Assembly (NCBI GenBank): GCA_002010305.1
Contig: MTND01000002.1
Location: forward strand, 1-51,710
Length of the DNA: 51,710 bases
Direction: 5' to 3'
From: Archaeoglobi archaeon JdFR-42
GTDB taxonomy: Archaea > Halobacteriota > Archaeoglobi > Archaeoglobales > JdFR-42
The position numbers and the translations under genes are program-made. Numbering within the stretch: the first letter of the stretch is position 1; the number at the start of each line of letters is the position of its first letter. The notes under the pieces were generated by a model. It made no database searches and was not told where the DNA came from. It saw only the letters and a program-made list of their open reading frames with translations. This document shows, one piece after another, positions 9,529 to 17,025 of the stretch.

Positions 9529-9960
9529 GTGAGAATTGTGACTGAAGAGGAACGTGAATTGATAATCACAATTCTACAAAAGTGGTTTGGGATTTCTGAG
9601 GATATATTTAAAGGAAAACGAGTTATGATGTCTAGAGGAGGGAGAATCTATCTTTCTGGATGTGTATTTAATGGCATTACAGAGCCCTACTACACGGGGC
9701 TGTACATAGGTCAACTGGAAAAAGACGGAATTCGTTTATCGGTTGAAGGAGCAGAGTTTGTGGAAAGACATGCATCGAAAGGCATCCTTGAGATATGTGA
9801 AGAGGAAATGCAGGCGTGGATGATGGGGAAGGATCTGGAAAAAGATGTAAGAGGATATGTAATCATTCGATGTGGTCATTATGTTCTGGGGTGTGGGAAA
9901 GGTACAGGGAAGAGAATAATAAATTTTTTACCAAGAACAAGGCGTATCTCGGGTATGTAA
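9529..9960 (+). CDS. PUA-like RNA-binding protein (RsmF C-terminal type, COG3270)
   Basis: The 143 residues resemble the PUA-like domain found at the C terminus of RsmF-type methyltransferases and as a stand-alone protein in archaea. The clearest segments are RIYLSGCVFNGITEPYYTGLYIG and the glycine-rich ending RGYVIIRCGHYVLGCGKGTGKRIINFLPR, typical of PUA folds. The GTG start at 9529 follows GGGTGAG. It lies 17 bases after the m5C methyltransferase and probably helps that enzyme hold its RNA. The sequence does not show its own catalytic motif. The match is by recalled family pattern, not by a database search. Confidence 0.75.
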   Translation: MRIVTEEERELIITILQKWFGISEDIFKGKRVMMSRGGRIYLSGCVFNGITEPYYTGLYIGQLEKDGIRLSVEGAEFVERHASKGILEICEEEMQAWMMGKDLEKDVRGYVIIRCGHYVLGCGKGTGKRIINFLPRTRRISGM

Positions 9961-10016
9961 TCGTATGTACTCTTAATTTGATGAAAATTTTACTGCGGTT
10001 TTCAGTTACTTTTAAT

Positions 10017-10361
10017 ATGAATCATGTTGAGGAAAATTATGTGGAAGTAACGGAAGCAATCAGGCAAAAGGGAGATGATGTCCTGCTTCAGGTAGAAGTC
10101 ATTCCTGGATCGAAACATACCATTATGCCGTATGGGTATAACATTTGGAAAAAAGCACTAGTGGTAAAAATTAAATCTCATCCTACGAAAGGCAAGGCCA
10201 ATAAAGAACTCATCAAAGTCTTTAAGGACTTTTTTGGATGTGATGTGAGTATAGAAAAGGGAGAAAAAAACACTCACAAAGTAATAAGACTACATAGAGT
10301 AAAGGTAAAAGAATGTGAATGGAAAATTAGATCTGCACTGGTGAGTGATAATGAGAGATGA
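10017..10361 (+). CDS. DUF167 / YggU family protein
   Basis: This is a 114-residue protein of the DUF167 (YggU) family, whose biochemical function is not known. The family core is visible: DVLLQVEVIPGSKH, then ALVVKIKSHPTKGKANKELIKVFKDFF, then VSIEKGEKNTHKVIRL. The open frame reaches far upstream into the previous gene, but ATG 10017 gives the expected length and N terminus; no clear ribosome binding site precedes it. Its end overlaps the following Toprim gene by 11 bases, so it belongs to the same transcription unit. Confidence 0.85.
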   Translation: MNHVEENYVEVTEAIRQKGDDVLLQVEVIPGSKHTIMPYGYNIWKKALVVKIKSHPTKGKANKELIKVFKDFFGCDVSIEKGEKNTHKVIRLHRVKVKECEWKIRSALVSDNER

Positions 10362-10782
10362 TGAACGGCTGCGTAGACTCAACACTTTATTTCAAGAATT
10401 AAGAGATAAGGCGAGGGAAGGATGGGTAATCATGGTAGAAGGAGAAAGGGATGTAATAGCTCTCAGAGGTTTGGAGGTGGAAGGGGAGATATGGCCAATT
10501 GGCAGGAGACCAAAAAATGAACTGGTGGATGTAGCAGGTAGGAAAAGACTGGATGTAATTATTATGACTGACTGGGATAGAAGAGGGAATGAGATTGAGA
10601 AAATGCTAGTAAAAAAATTATCAACGTGGGGCAAGATCCCAGATACAATTTTTAAAGATAAATTGAGACATCTGGTTGGTAGGGAGATCAGTTCTCTGGA
10701 GGAAATTGGGAGTTTTATTGCTAGTCTGGAAAAGAGAGTCTGGAATAAAAAGGAAAGGGACCAGAATGACAAAGCAGGATGA
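10351..10782 (+). CDS. Small Toprim-domain protein (UPF0292-like)
   Basis: The protein has 143 residues and is built around one Toprim domain. Its glutamate motif is VIMVEGERDVIALRGL near 27-42, and the DxD-like motif is IIMTDWDRRGNEIE near 70-83. Toprim domains bind metal and act on nucleic acid phosphodiester bonds in primases, topoisomerases and RNase M5. Small archaeal stand-alone versions have no assigned role. ATG 10351 is preferred because GGTGAG (10340-10345) lies five bases upstream. It overlaps the YggU gene before it and the CitG-like gene after it, so it is firmly inside the operon. Confidence 0.85.
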   Translation: MRDDERLRRLNTLFQELRDKAREGWVIMVEGERDVIALRGLEVEGEIWPIGRRPKNELVDVAGRKRLDVIIMTDWDRRGNEIEKMLVKKLSTWGKIPDTIFKDKLRHLVGREISSLEEIGSFIASLEKRVWNKKERDQNDKAG

Positions 10783-11608
10783 TGTGGCTACATGCGCAAT
10801 CCTGGCGATGCTTCTGGAGGTCTCTGCAACTCCAAAAGCGGGAAATGTGGATAGGATTCATGATTTTAACGACATCAGATATGAGCATTTTCTCGCCTCA
10901 GCATCTTCTACCTACAGAGTGTTCAGAAAAGCATCTGTCTCTAACGGTGAAGTGGGACGATTGATCTTGGAAGCTGTAAGGCAATCCATCTCATGGCAGG
11001 AAGGGGGAAATGTTCATTTTGGCACTTTTTTATTGTTGATCCCTCTGAGTATGGGTGCTGGTAAATCAGAAAGTCCGGAGAATATGGTAGATATAGCAAA
11101 AAATATCATTAGAGACACTACAGTAGAGGATTCTCTCCATTTACTTGAGGCTTTCAAGCAGTCCACTCCAAGAGTCCTTTCAACTAGAAAAATGAATCTG
11201 GATGAATTATCTACTAGGGATCAACTGGTCGAAGAGGACATCTCTTTATATGAGTGGATGAAACTTGCTCCGGATGAGAATTTGATAGCACGGGAACTGG
11301 TGGAGGGTTTTCCTATTACATTAAAAGGATATAAGCTCTTTCAATCCATGTCGGAGATAGATATCAATGAGAGAGTGGTTCGATTATATTATCGCCTTCT
11401 TTCTGAGTATCCGGATCCCCTTATAATTGCTAAATTTGGAAAAGATAAGGCCGTAGAGGTGATGAAAAAGGCAAAAAAAGCCACTCACAGGAGTGACTTC
11501 GAAACTCTTGATAGAGAATTGCTGCAAAAAAAAATAAATCCAGGAACAATAGCTGATTTGACCTCATCATCTCTTTTTCTTTCGTTGATCAGGGGGTTGA
11601 GATTTTGA
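10766..11608 (+). CDS. CitG-like (triphosphoribosyl-dephospho-CoA synthase family) protein
   Basis: This 280-residue, mostly helical protein matches the CitG/MdcB family. Shared features are the N-terminal segment LEVSATPKAGNVDR, where the family has a PKPGxVD motif, the stretch GGNVHFGTFLLLIPL, and aspartates near the middle. In bacteria CitG makes the prosthetic group precursor of citrate lyase. Archaea lack that lyase, so the archaeal reaction must differ; homologues occur with tetrahydromethanopterin genes in methylotrophic bacteria, which hints at cofactor biosynthesis. ATG 10766 follows an AG-rich ribosome binding site. The neighbour DUF447 gene overlaps its stop by four bases, a pairing I recall from methanogen genomes. 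Confidence 0.8.
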   Translation: MTKQDDVATCAILAMLLEVSATPKAGNVDRIHDFNDIRYEHFLASASSTYRVFRKASVSNGEVGRLILEAVRQSISWQEGGNVHFGTFLLLIPLSMGAGKSESPENMVDIAKNIIRDTTVEDSLHLLEAFKQSTPRVLSTRKMNLDELSTRDQLVEEDISLYEWMKLAPDENLIARELVEGFPITLKGYKLFQSMSEIDINERVVRLYYRLLSEYPDPLIIAKFGKDKAVEVMKKAKKATHRSDFETLDRELLQKKINPGTIADLTSSSLFLSLIRGLRF

Positions 11609-12156
11609 GTCTTGAAAAGTTTGGGATCTATGAGGGTATAAATGAGATAATAGCCACTACTAGAACCGGAGAAAGTATAAACTCTGCCCCTCTGGGAATA
11701 CGATATTTCAATAAGAAGGCATATGTGATGGCATACTCAGATACTCATACATTTGCCAACCTGAAGGAATCAGGTGTTCTTGTTGCCAATGTAATCCATG
11801 ACCCTGTTATTTTTGCCATATCCTCTTTTGATGACTTGGCAAGGGAATACTATGTGGATGGCAAATATCCAATTTTAAAGGATGCTTTGAGTTATGTGGT
11901 TTTTTCTACTAGTATTTCGGGGAAAAGAGTTGATTTATCATTTATTGAAGGAAAAGTTCTCAGAAAGGAAGTGAGGGCTATAAACCGTGGGCTTAATGCA
12001 ATAATTGAAGCATGCATTTATGGAACGAGATACCTTGCTTTTGGTAGCGATGAATTAAAGAATCGTGTGGTGTATTATCTTTCCATTGCTGAAAAATGTG
12101 GAAGTAATCAGGAAAAAAAGGCAATTGAGTTAATTAAAATGTACCTTGACATCTAA
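11605..12156 (+). CDS. DUF447 family protein
   Basis: The 183-residue protein matches DUF447, a split-barrel, flavin-binding-like family in archaea and H4MPT-using methylotrophic bacteria. It begins with GIYEGINEIIATTR, contains NSAPLGIRY and NVIHDPVIFAISSF, and ends with a helical part (RAINRGLNAIIEA). The TTG start at 11605 overlaps the CitG-like stop and has GGGGG eight bases upstream. Gene pairing with CitG suggests both act in one cofactor pathway, possibly methanopterin related. That is an inference; no catalytic residues can be named. Confidence 0.85.
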   Translation: MSLEKFGIYEGINEIIATTRTGESINSAPLGIRYFNKKAYVMAYSDTHTFANLKESGVLVANVIHDPVIFAISSFDDLAREYYVDGKYPILKDALSYVVFSTSISGKRVDLSFIEGKVLRKEVRAINRGLNAIIEACIYGTRYLAFGSDELKNRVVYYLSIAEKCGSNQEKKAIELIKMYLDI

Positions 12157-12223
12157 AAATCCGATAATTTTTCTAAACACGGAGGAATGAACCTCTAAAA
12201 TGCTTCAAAATTGCTAATTAAAA

Positions 12224-12233
12224 AAATATATAT
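12224..12233 (+). promoter_or_regulatory. TATA box of hdrED, leaderless start
   Basis: AAATATATAT at 12224-12233 is a strong archaeal TATA box. Transcription would begin about 25 bases downstream, at or within a few bases of ATG 12258. That excludes the upstream GTG at 12234, which lies in the TATA element itself. Confidence 0.65.
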
Positions 12234-12257
12234 GTGTTCTTTAACACTGTTAATCCC

Positions 12258-12959
12258 ATGGCTGTGGATGTATTAGATTCAATTGGTGTCATAGCCCTTC
12301 TACTGTTCTTTTTCGGAGTGTATCTAAGAATATCTATCTGGTTTAAGGGAAAAAATACATCTGAGATGAATGACCATTCCCTTCGTGAAAGTTTTGTAAG
12401 GGCTTTAAAGGAAGATACCGGACTCATTTTAAAAATCATTGTTTTCGAATCCCTCTTTCAGAAAAGATTATTCAGCATCTCAAAAATACGTTGGACTGGA
12501 CATATGTTCATATTTTTCGGGTTCATTGGAAAAATCCTTGTTCACTGGGGTTCTTGGAGGTGGTCTCTCGACTTTCTCAATGAAATTTTTGGATTTCTCA
12601 TTTTTGTAGGTATATTGATGGCGGTAATTCGACGAAGTTATGTAAAAGATAGATCTGTGGTCACAAATCTTGAAGATGGAATTGCAGTTGGTTTTCTACT
12701 CATAGTTCTTGTATCCGGATTTTTACTGGAAGGGCTGCGTATGGGTAGTTTCGAGCCAGAATCCTTTTTTGGGAGCATAATTGGAGTCTCGATAGCAGAT
12801 AGTCTGGATTACGGCACCATGTGGTTCATCCATGGTGTGATCTCCTATGCCTTCATAGCCTATATACCCTATGGAAAACTCTTCCACATTATTGCATCTC
12901 CTGTTACGGCTGGATGGACTGCTTACCGAGAAGCAAAAGAGTATGGAGTGATATCATGA
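12258..12959 (+). CDS. hdrE: HdrE-like membrane cytochrome b subunit
   Basis: This 233-residue membrane protein is of the NarI/HdrE type. About five hydrophobic segments are seen (near 5-25, 70-95, 105-120, 138-160, 195-215), with histidines such as WTGHMFIFF, ILVHWGSW and FIHGVISY placed to bind heme b. In Methanosarcina-type archaea HdrE oxidises methanophenazine (or quinone elsewhere) and passes electrons to HdrD on the cytoplasmic side. The hdrE then hdrD order and the ATGA overlap are those of known hdrED operons. Partial resemblance to the N terminus of the protein at 837-2822 shows that the window has this module both split and fused. Confidence 0.85.
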   Translation: MAVDVLDSIGVIALLLFFFGVYLRISIWFKGKNTSEMNDHSLRESFVRALKEDTGLILKIIVFESLFQKRLFSISKIRWTGHMFIFFGFIGKILVHWGSWRWSLDFLNEIFGFLIFVGILMAVIRRSYVKDRSVVTNLEDGIAVGFLLIVLVSGFLLEGLRMGSFEPESFFGSIIGVSIADSLDYGTMWFIHGVISYAFIAYIPYGKLFHIIASPVTAGWTAYREAKEYGVIS

Positions 12960-14170
12960 GAATACCCATAGAGATGTTGTCTTCAAAAAATCTTGCTGAA
13001 ATAGACGCTTGCATGCGATGTGGGGAATGTACTAAATTGTGTTTCATGTGTGAAATGGATTACCATGAGCTAACAGCTCCGAGAGGCAAAATGACTCTTC
13101 TTAGAAATATGATTAGAAGACAGTATGGTCTAAAAGCAAAGATCTTCGGTCCAAAAGAGATTGATGAAAAAGAGTTCAAAGAGTTAATGGAGCATTTTTA
13201 TAAATGCACTATTTGTGGACAATGTCAGGAGGTATGTCCTGCAAACATTCAAACGAGAGAATCATGGGAAGATTTTCGACATGCATTATTCATTTCAACT
13301 GGGTTGGCTCCCATGGAAGTTCACAGGCCTTTTATTAATAGTATCTTAGAATACAACAATCCTTGGCAGCAGTCTCCAACACGGCGGGCAAGATGGACAA
13401 GAAGGCTGGAATTTCAGATAAAAAAACTACCGGAAGAAAAGGCTCAAGTCCTGTATTTTGTTGGATGCACAGCCTCTTATGACACGAATATCAGGATAAT
13501 GGCTCTTTCAACAGCAAGACTTCTAAAAGCTGCTGGGGTAGATTTCGGCATCATGGGAAATGATGAACGGTGCTGTAACTCTACCATGCTGCGAGTGGGG
13601 CTGAAGGAAGAGTTTATGAGAAAATCTAAGGAAAATATTGAAGTCCTTAACAGTACAGGAGTGGACATCATTGTTACCTCGTGTGCAGGTTGCTATAAAA
13701 CCTTAAAGCATGATTATAAGAAAGTTGGCACAATCGATGCAGAGATACTGCACTCGGTTCAGTTTTTTTCTGAGCTTATTGAAGATGGAAAACTTAAACC
13801 TATCAGTCCCATACCCGATAGAGTTGCGTTTCATGACCCCTGTCACCTGGGGAGACATTCTAGGGTATTTGAGTCTCCACGAGACATCCTAACCGCTATT
13901 CCAAAGCTGGATTTAGTTGAAATGGATCGCTCCAGAAAAATGTCTCGTTGTTGTGGAGCAGGTGCAGGTGTTAAGTCTGCATTCCCAGATATAGCGACTA
14001 GAGCAGCGGAAATTCGGGTGAGTGATGCCTTAAAAGTGGATGCTAGCCTTCTTACGAGTGCCTGTCCTTTTTGTTATCAAAGTTTAAGGGATGCATCCCT
14101 GAGAATGGGCAAAATTGAAATGAGAGACCTGACTGAGCTTTTGATACAATCAGTTAGTGGTACTAAATAA
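12956..14170 (+). CDS. hdrD: HdrD-like heterodisulfide reductase subunit
   Basis: HdrD is the catalytic subunit that reduces the CoM-S-S-CoB heterodisulfide, or runs the reverse reaction in methane and alkane oxidisers. The 404 residues contain two 4Fe-4S motifs, CMRCGECTKLC near 19 and CTICGQCQEVCPAN near 84. Two CCG domains for noncubane clusters follow, with cysteine pairs near 206 (ERCCNST) and 333 (RCCGAGAG), each followed by a CxxC. The first pair is CCN rather than CCG; the ligating cysteines remain. ATG 12956 overlaps the hdrE stop. DsrK-like or other CCG-domain partners cannot be excluded, because archaea related to Archaeoglobus carry several such paralogues. Confidence 0.83.
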   Translation: MRIPIEMLSSKNLAEIDACMRCGECTKLCFMCEMDYHELTAPRGKMTLLRNMIRRQYGLKAKIFGPKEIDEKEFKELMEHFYKCTICGQCQEVCPANIQTRESWEDFRHALFISTGLAPMEVHRPFINSILEYNNPWQQSPTRRARWTRRLEFQIKKLPEEKAQVLYFVGCTASYDTNIRIMALSTARLLKAAGVDFGIMGNDERCCNSTMLRVGLKEEFMRKSKENIEVLNSTGVDIIVTSCAGCYKTLKHDYKKVGTIDAEILHSVQFFSELIEDGKLKPISPIPDRVAFHDPCHLGRHSRVFESPRDILTAIPKLDLVEMDRSRKMSRCCGAGAGVKSAFPDIATRAAEIRVSDALKVDASLLTSACPFCYQSLRDASLRMGKIEMRDLTELLIQSVSGTK

Positions 14171-14222
14171 GAGCATAAAGCTTAAATGTGGCTTCGTTTA
14201 TGTCCTTCTGCAATGGTCGTAT

Positions 14223-14295
14223 GGGGCCGTAGGGTAGCCTGGCATCCTCTCACCCTGGGGCGGTGGTGACCCGAGTTCGAATCTCGGCGGCCCCA
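14223..14295 (+). tRNA. tRNA-Pro (anticodon GGG)
   Basis: The 73 bases fold as a cloverleaf. The acceptor stem is GGGGCCG with CGGCCCC and discriminator A. The T arm is CCGAG-TTCGAAT-CTCGG. The anticodon stem is TCACC with GGTGG, one T-G pair, and the loop CTGGGGC, giving anticodon GGG for proline codon CCC. The variable loop is four bases. CCA is not encoded, and no intron is present. A TATA-like CTTAAATG at 14181-14188 lies upstream. Confidence 0.95.
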
Positions 14296-14407
14296 TCTCT
14301 ATCTTAATGGTCTTTATTAGAGTTCGGTAGAGTCTTTAAAAGAATCCAATAAACAATACTTGATTGTAACTCATATCTTATAAAAATAAAAAATTACAAT
14401 TGTTGTT

Positions 14408-15145
14408 TCATTTGGTTAGGTAATCATACAGTAGCGCTGCTACAACTGCTCCAATGACTGGACCCACTATGTATATTGGGAAGTAATACCAGAGGTTAGG
14501 CCCTCCAAAGAGCACATCTCCGAGATAAGGCCCAAAAGTTCTGGCAGGGTTCAGGGAAGATCCTGTAATATTTCCAATTGTGATGATAATACCTCCAACT
14601 GTGAGCCCTATAATCAGTCCTGCCAGCTCTTTTGGTGCTTTTTCATCCACTGCTATACCCATGATAACCAGCATTAGAAGGAATGTTCCAATAGCTTCGA
14701 CAAGAATTGCCTGACTATATCCGATGCCAGGGAATGGTGCGGTAGCTCCAAGTCCTCCTACTGTGGCAGCTACAATCCCAGCCCCTACAACGAAAAGTAT
14801 ACTTGCGAGGGATGCCCCTATGAGCTGAGCTGTTATGTAAGGTACCACTTCCCTGGTGGGAAAACGCTTAGTAGTCCACAAAGCTATTGTTACGGCAGGA
14901 TTTATATGACATCCAGAAATTCTGCCAAACGCATATATTGAGGCAGTAATAGCAAATGCAAAGGCCAGGCCAATGGCTAGCCAGTCTCCAAGGCCTCCTA
15001 GTGCTCCAATGCCTATATTAAATATATTGGGGGTTTCAGCTCCACGGGCAATCATTAAAGTAATAGCAGCAGCCCCAGGACCGAAAAATACGAGTATGAA
15101 TGTTCCTACCAATTCTGCAATACATCTCTTCATTAAGCTAATCAT
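14408..15145 (-). CDS. Aquaporin / MIP-family channel (AqpM-like)
   Basis: This 245-residue channel protein has six membrane helices and the two half-helix motifs of the MIP family, CHINPAVTIA near 80 and SLNPARTFGP near 198. The family conducts water, glycerol or small gases; the second NPA followed by R is normal, so this is a complete, probably functional pore. The N terminus KRCIAELVGTFILVFFG is standard. The start overlaps the DUF2180 stop (15142-15145), and the gene ends a three-gene minus-strand operon with DUF2193 and DUF2180. The partnership suggests movement of a small uncharged metabolite linked to DUF2193, but that is inference. Confidence 0.93.
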   Translation of the reverse strand: MISLMKRCIAELVGTFILVFFGPGAAAITLMIARGAETPNIFNIGIGALGGLGDWLAIGLAFAFAITASIYAFGRISGCHINPAVTIALWTTKRFPTREVVPYITAQLIGASLASILFVVGAGIVAATVGGLGATAPFPGIGYSQAILVEAIGTFLLMLVIMGIAVDEKAPKELAGLIIGLTVGGIIITIGNITGSSLNPARTFGPYLGDVLFGGPNLWYYFPIYIVGPVIGAVVAALLYDYLTK

Positions 15146-15357
15146 TTTGTCTTCTCCTTGAAGGCATCATGACATATTGTGCACAGGATTCTCGGGATAG
15201 TTCTCTTCATTTTCTCAGCTGGAAATGGATAACCGCCTTTCCAGAGCTCCGTCTCTTCCCTAACTAGATGTTCCATACATATGCCCATCCCACATATAAT
15301 ACAAATTGCTACTGCATCACTGGTTTTCCCCTGTTCTGCGCAGATATAACATTTCAT
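15142..15357 (-). CDS. DUF2180 family cysteine-rich protein
   Basis: This 71-residue protein carries four CxxC-like pairs: CYIC at the N terminus, CIIC near 22, a single CMEH, and CTIC-H near 62. It matches DUF2180, a small archaeal family of unknown function, and probably binds two zinc or iron atoms as a treble-clef or rubredoxin-like fold. ATG 15357 (MKCYICAEQGKT) is chosen because GGTGGTC lies upstream; a GTG at 15366 adds three residues. It sits between the DUF2193 gene (34 bases upstream) and the aquaporin gene (four-base overlap). Confidence 0.82.
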   Translation of the reverse strand: MKCYICAEQGKTSDAVAICIICGMGICMEHLVREETELWKGGYPFPAEKMKRTIPRILCTICHDAFKEKTK

Positions 15358-15391
15358 AGAGACCACCTATGTCTTAAAATAAAAAAGAAAG

Positions 15392-16891
15392 TTAAATGGC
15401 CTCTTTCCACTGACAGTAAGCATGCCTTGTATCTATCAGAGCAGCCGTGGCGCAGTCTTTGCACATTCTTGCAGGAGAAGCTGGCATCTCTTTATGTAAC
15501 GCTATTATGTTGGTCATCATGGTCGCTGTAACAGGCTCACTTGTCAGCAGGCACGGGTAATCTGCGAGTCTCATCAGGGCTGAAAATCTAACAGATATAG
15601 CACAGCCAGGATATGCATATCGTTGAGGATTCATGATAACTTCATTCTGGTGGATTGGTGAGAGATCTATGTCAAATCCGGCCACCTTTGCTTTTAGATT
15701 TTCCTCTGAGCCATTACGTGCTCTCATGGCTTTGTCAAGATTTTTCCACCCTCTGTATATCATGTCCATGAAGTCGTGATTATGAAGTTCTGCTGCAGCA
15801 CCACGAGTGGGATATAGCTGGACGTAGTTATGGAACCTTTTTGTAAGGAGATCTACTATCATTGGAGCAGTAAAACCATCCAGTTCGAGGATATATTCAG
15901 TAGCGACAGCAGAAGAACCTGTTGCCAGACTCAGTGGTTGATATTCATTTTCAAATTTATTTAGGTTTGTTCGTAATGTTGAGTCCATAACCTCTGTCAC
16001 AGATTCAATAACGGCCATTACGACATCATCTTTGCACATGTTGAATGTCGACTGGGCAATATGATGGGCTATATCACCGACACAGTATGCAGGAACAGTA
16101 ACAATGTTACCATAATGCACTCCGTCATCAATGGCCTCTTTTATGGCTGGCTTCATTCTCTCTTTATACTGGCGCATGTATTTTCTAACGTCAAAGGACT
16201 CGTGCCCGAAATCATCCATAAGTCTGGCCTGTCCTTCAGAAGGCTGATCATAGATGAACTGAAGCGTCTCTACTTCTTTTTTTATCGCCTCATTCAGTGT
16301 AGCCCCCTTCTCTACTTCATTAGCGAAAGCATCTCCTATGCCATAAGAAGTGTTCATGGCCCATGATTTAGAAGCCAGAATAGCCTGCTTATATGGTAGT
16401 GGTATATCTGTAGTTTGGAGAATACGGTTAACTACATTGCTCGTACTTCCAGGTACAAGAGCAAAGTCCACCACACAGGTTGGTCCATAAAATCCTCCAT
16501 ATCTCCTGACAGATTCACGCCCTATAAGGGCCTCTTTCTTTCCAATAGCCTCAATGAAAACCTCCATATTTTTTCTGAATTTTTCATCTTCTTCATAGAG
16601 TATTTCCAGGATAGGTGGCGTCTGATAATGTTCCACAAAGGGGTCATCTTCTGGTCTTACTGTGTCTGTAAGACCTCTCAACACTTCAAAATGAGTGTTT
16701 ATAGAATCAACATGAAGCCTGAAAACAGCTTTGCTCTGCCCCCCTACTGGTTTCATGTTGTTTGCTGCATCCACATAAGCTTTTACATCATCAATTTTAA
16801 ATTTCTGCCCTCTTTTGCTCTTAATAGTTTCTACATCGGCTCTTTGGGCGGTCATTGCCTCATCTATCATTTTATTAATAATTTCTTTCAT
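15392..16891 (-). CDS. DUF2193 family protein (methanogen-associated, unknown function)
   Basis: The 499-residue soluble protein has the length and pattern I associate with DUF2193, a family from methanogens and relatives with no known function. It opens with helical segments (IINKMIDEAMTAQRADVETIKSK), has a central part with many histidines and aspartates (GDIAHHIAQSTFNMCKD, RGAAAELHNHDFMD), and ends with a cysteine cluster, CKDCATAALIDTRHAYC. No signal peptide or membrane segment is visible, so it is cytoplasmic. The start is firm: GGAGGG precedes ATG at 16891. It heads an operon with DUF2180 and an aquaporin and is divergent from an HTH regulator. The assignment is by memory of the family and should be checked. 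Confidence 0.72.
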   Translation of the reverse strand: MKEIINKMIDEAMTAQRADVETIKSKRGQKFKIDDVKAYVDAANNMKPVGGQSKAVFRLHVDSINTHFEVLRGLTDTVRPEDDPFVEHYQTPPILEILYEEDEKFRKNMEVFIEAIGKKEALIGRESVRRYGGFYGPTCVVDFALVPGSTSNVVNRILQTTDIPLPYKQAILASKSWAMNTSYGIGDAFANEVEKGATLNEAIKKEVETLQFIYDQPSEGQARLMDDFGHESFDVRKYMRQYKERMKPAIKEAIDDGVHYGNIVTVPAYCVGDIAHHIAQSTFNMCKDDVVMAVIESVTEVMDSTLRTNLNKFENEYQPLSLATGSSAVATEYILELDGFTAPMIVDLLTKRFHNYVQLYPTRGAAAELHNHDFMDMIYRGWKNLDKAMRARNGSEENLKAKVAGFDIDLSPIHQNEVIMNPQRYAYPGCAISVRFSALMRLADYPCLLTSEPVTATMMTNIIALHKEMPASPARMCKDCATAALIDTRHAYCQWKEAI

Positions 16892-16975
16892 AAAAATCCC
16901 TCCTTGTTAACTGTTTTTTCATTATAGTCACAGAGAGATAAAGGGATTGTGTGAGACATGTTCGGTCAAATGATT

Positions 16976-17020
16976 GGACATATCCGCCCTCAGGATTAAA
17001 TATGATATTAGGATATGTCC
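16976..17020 (+). promoter_or_regulatory. Inverted 10-base operator pair around the regulator promoter
   Basis: GGACATATCC (16976-16985) and GGATATGTCC (17011-17020) are exact reverse complements, 25 bases apart, and each is itself near-palindromic (GGA, four bases, TCC). Between them lies a TATA-like TTAAATATG (about 16995-17004), and ATG 17026 of the regulator follows 25 bases later. The arrangement is that of an autoregulatory operator; it also lies 85 bases upstream of the divergent DUF2193 operon. Confidence 0.6.
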
Positions 17021-17025
17021 TATGT

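Noticed and set aside
9816-10016. Upstream extension of the YggU gene
   Set aside because: It overlaps the PUA-like gene in another frame and adds residues not found in DUF167 proteins.
16415-16927. 170-codon plus-strand frame opposite the DUF2193 gene
   Set aside because: No ribosome binding site or protein pattern; it reads across the DUF2193 start and is explained by antisense bias.
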